Positions 20,958 to 20,981 of a DNA stretch of 20,981 nt are shown piece by piece. The stretch is from Gemmatimonadota bacterium (GTDB lineage Bacteria; Gemmatimonadota; Gemmatimonadetes; Gemmatimonadales; GWC2-71-9). The translations under genes were made by a program, and so were the position numbers. The notes beneath the pieces were generated by a model that made no database searches, was not told the DNA's origin, and saw only the letters and a program-made list of their open reading frames with translations. Position 1 is the first letter of the stretch, and each line of letters begins with the position of its first letter. The stretch spans positions 1 through 20,981 of the forward strand of contig QHUF01000107.1 in assembly GCA_003221075.1 (NCBI GenBank). Reading direction: 5' to 3'.

Positions 20958-20981
20958 GCTCGCGTAGCTCAGTCGGTAGAG
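20958..20981 (+). tRNA. Partial tRNA, cut by window end; probably tRNA-Thr (GGT)
   Basis: The 5' acceptor strand GCTCGCG, TA, D-stem GCTC, D-loop AGTCGGTA and GAG are present before the window ends. The anticodon is not visible. The preceding order Thr(TGT)-Tyr(GTA)-Gly(TCC) matches the well-known cluster that continues with tRNA-Thr(GGT) and tuf, so this identity is inferred from synteny. Confidence 0.8.

Overview
The window is high-GC (roughly two thirds G+C by eye), densely packed bacterial chromosome with no phage, transposase, CRISPR or plasmid signal. Gene content (Ccm-type cytochrome c maturation, a signal-peptide-bearing beta-barrel protein, PspA, UvrA, CysS) indicates a diderm bacterium. 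The overall style suggests a member of Gemmatimonadota or a related soil/environmental lineage. That placement is my inference from gene style and is not proven by a marker.

Layout, left to right. (1) Positions 1-3997 (+) hold a cytochrome c maturation operon: the 3' end of ccmE (a Cys-type CxxxY variant), ccmF, a CcmH-like thiol protein with a Tat-like leader, and a CcmI-like membrane anchor fused to two zinc ribbons. ccmF carries a near-perfect in-frame 555-bp tandem duplication. (2) Positions 4058-4549 (+) encode a small outer-membrane beta-barrel candidate. (3) Positions 4551-9845 (-) form a tightly overlapping five-gene operon, transcribed right to left: TPR protein, macrodomain gene (broken by an internal deletion plus frameshift), membrane-anchored transglutaminase-like protein, ABC ATPase and ABC permease. 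Every junction is a 4-nt stop/start overlap. (4) A divergent intergenic region with GGCGGCA repeats precedes uvrA (10018-12867, +), which looks leaderless. (5) Positions 12903-15145 (+) hold five consecutive small paralogous membrane proteins that resemble PspB, followed by pspA. I consider this the best candidate for an under-described system. (6) An AI-2E family permease and a DUF1611/DgcN-type P-loop protein follow, then a palindromic repeat and an intrinsic terminator. (7) Positions 17484-19024 encode a membrane protein with a degenerate ABC ATPase. (8) cysS is followed by a tRNA cluster Thr(UGU)-Tyr(GUA)-Gly(UCC)-partial tRNA, the order that precedes tuf in many bacteria.

The Ccm genes assemble c-type cytochromes at the outer face of the inner membrane. 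The PspA/PspB-like block probably protects the inner membrane under stress. The minus-strand operon looks like an export or envelope system whose substrate cannot be read from the sequence. Two structural anomalies (the ccmF duplication and the macrodomain deletion) are either recent mutations or assembly errors. Read evidence would settle which.
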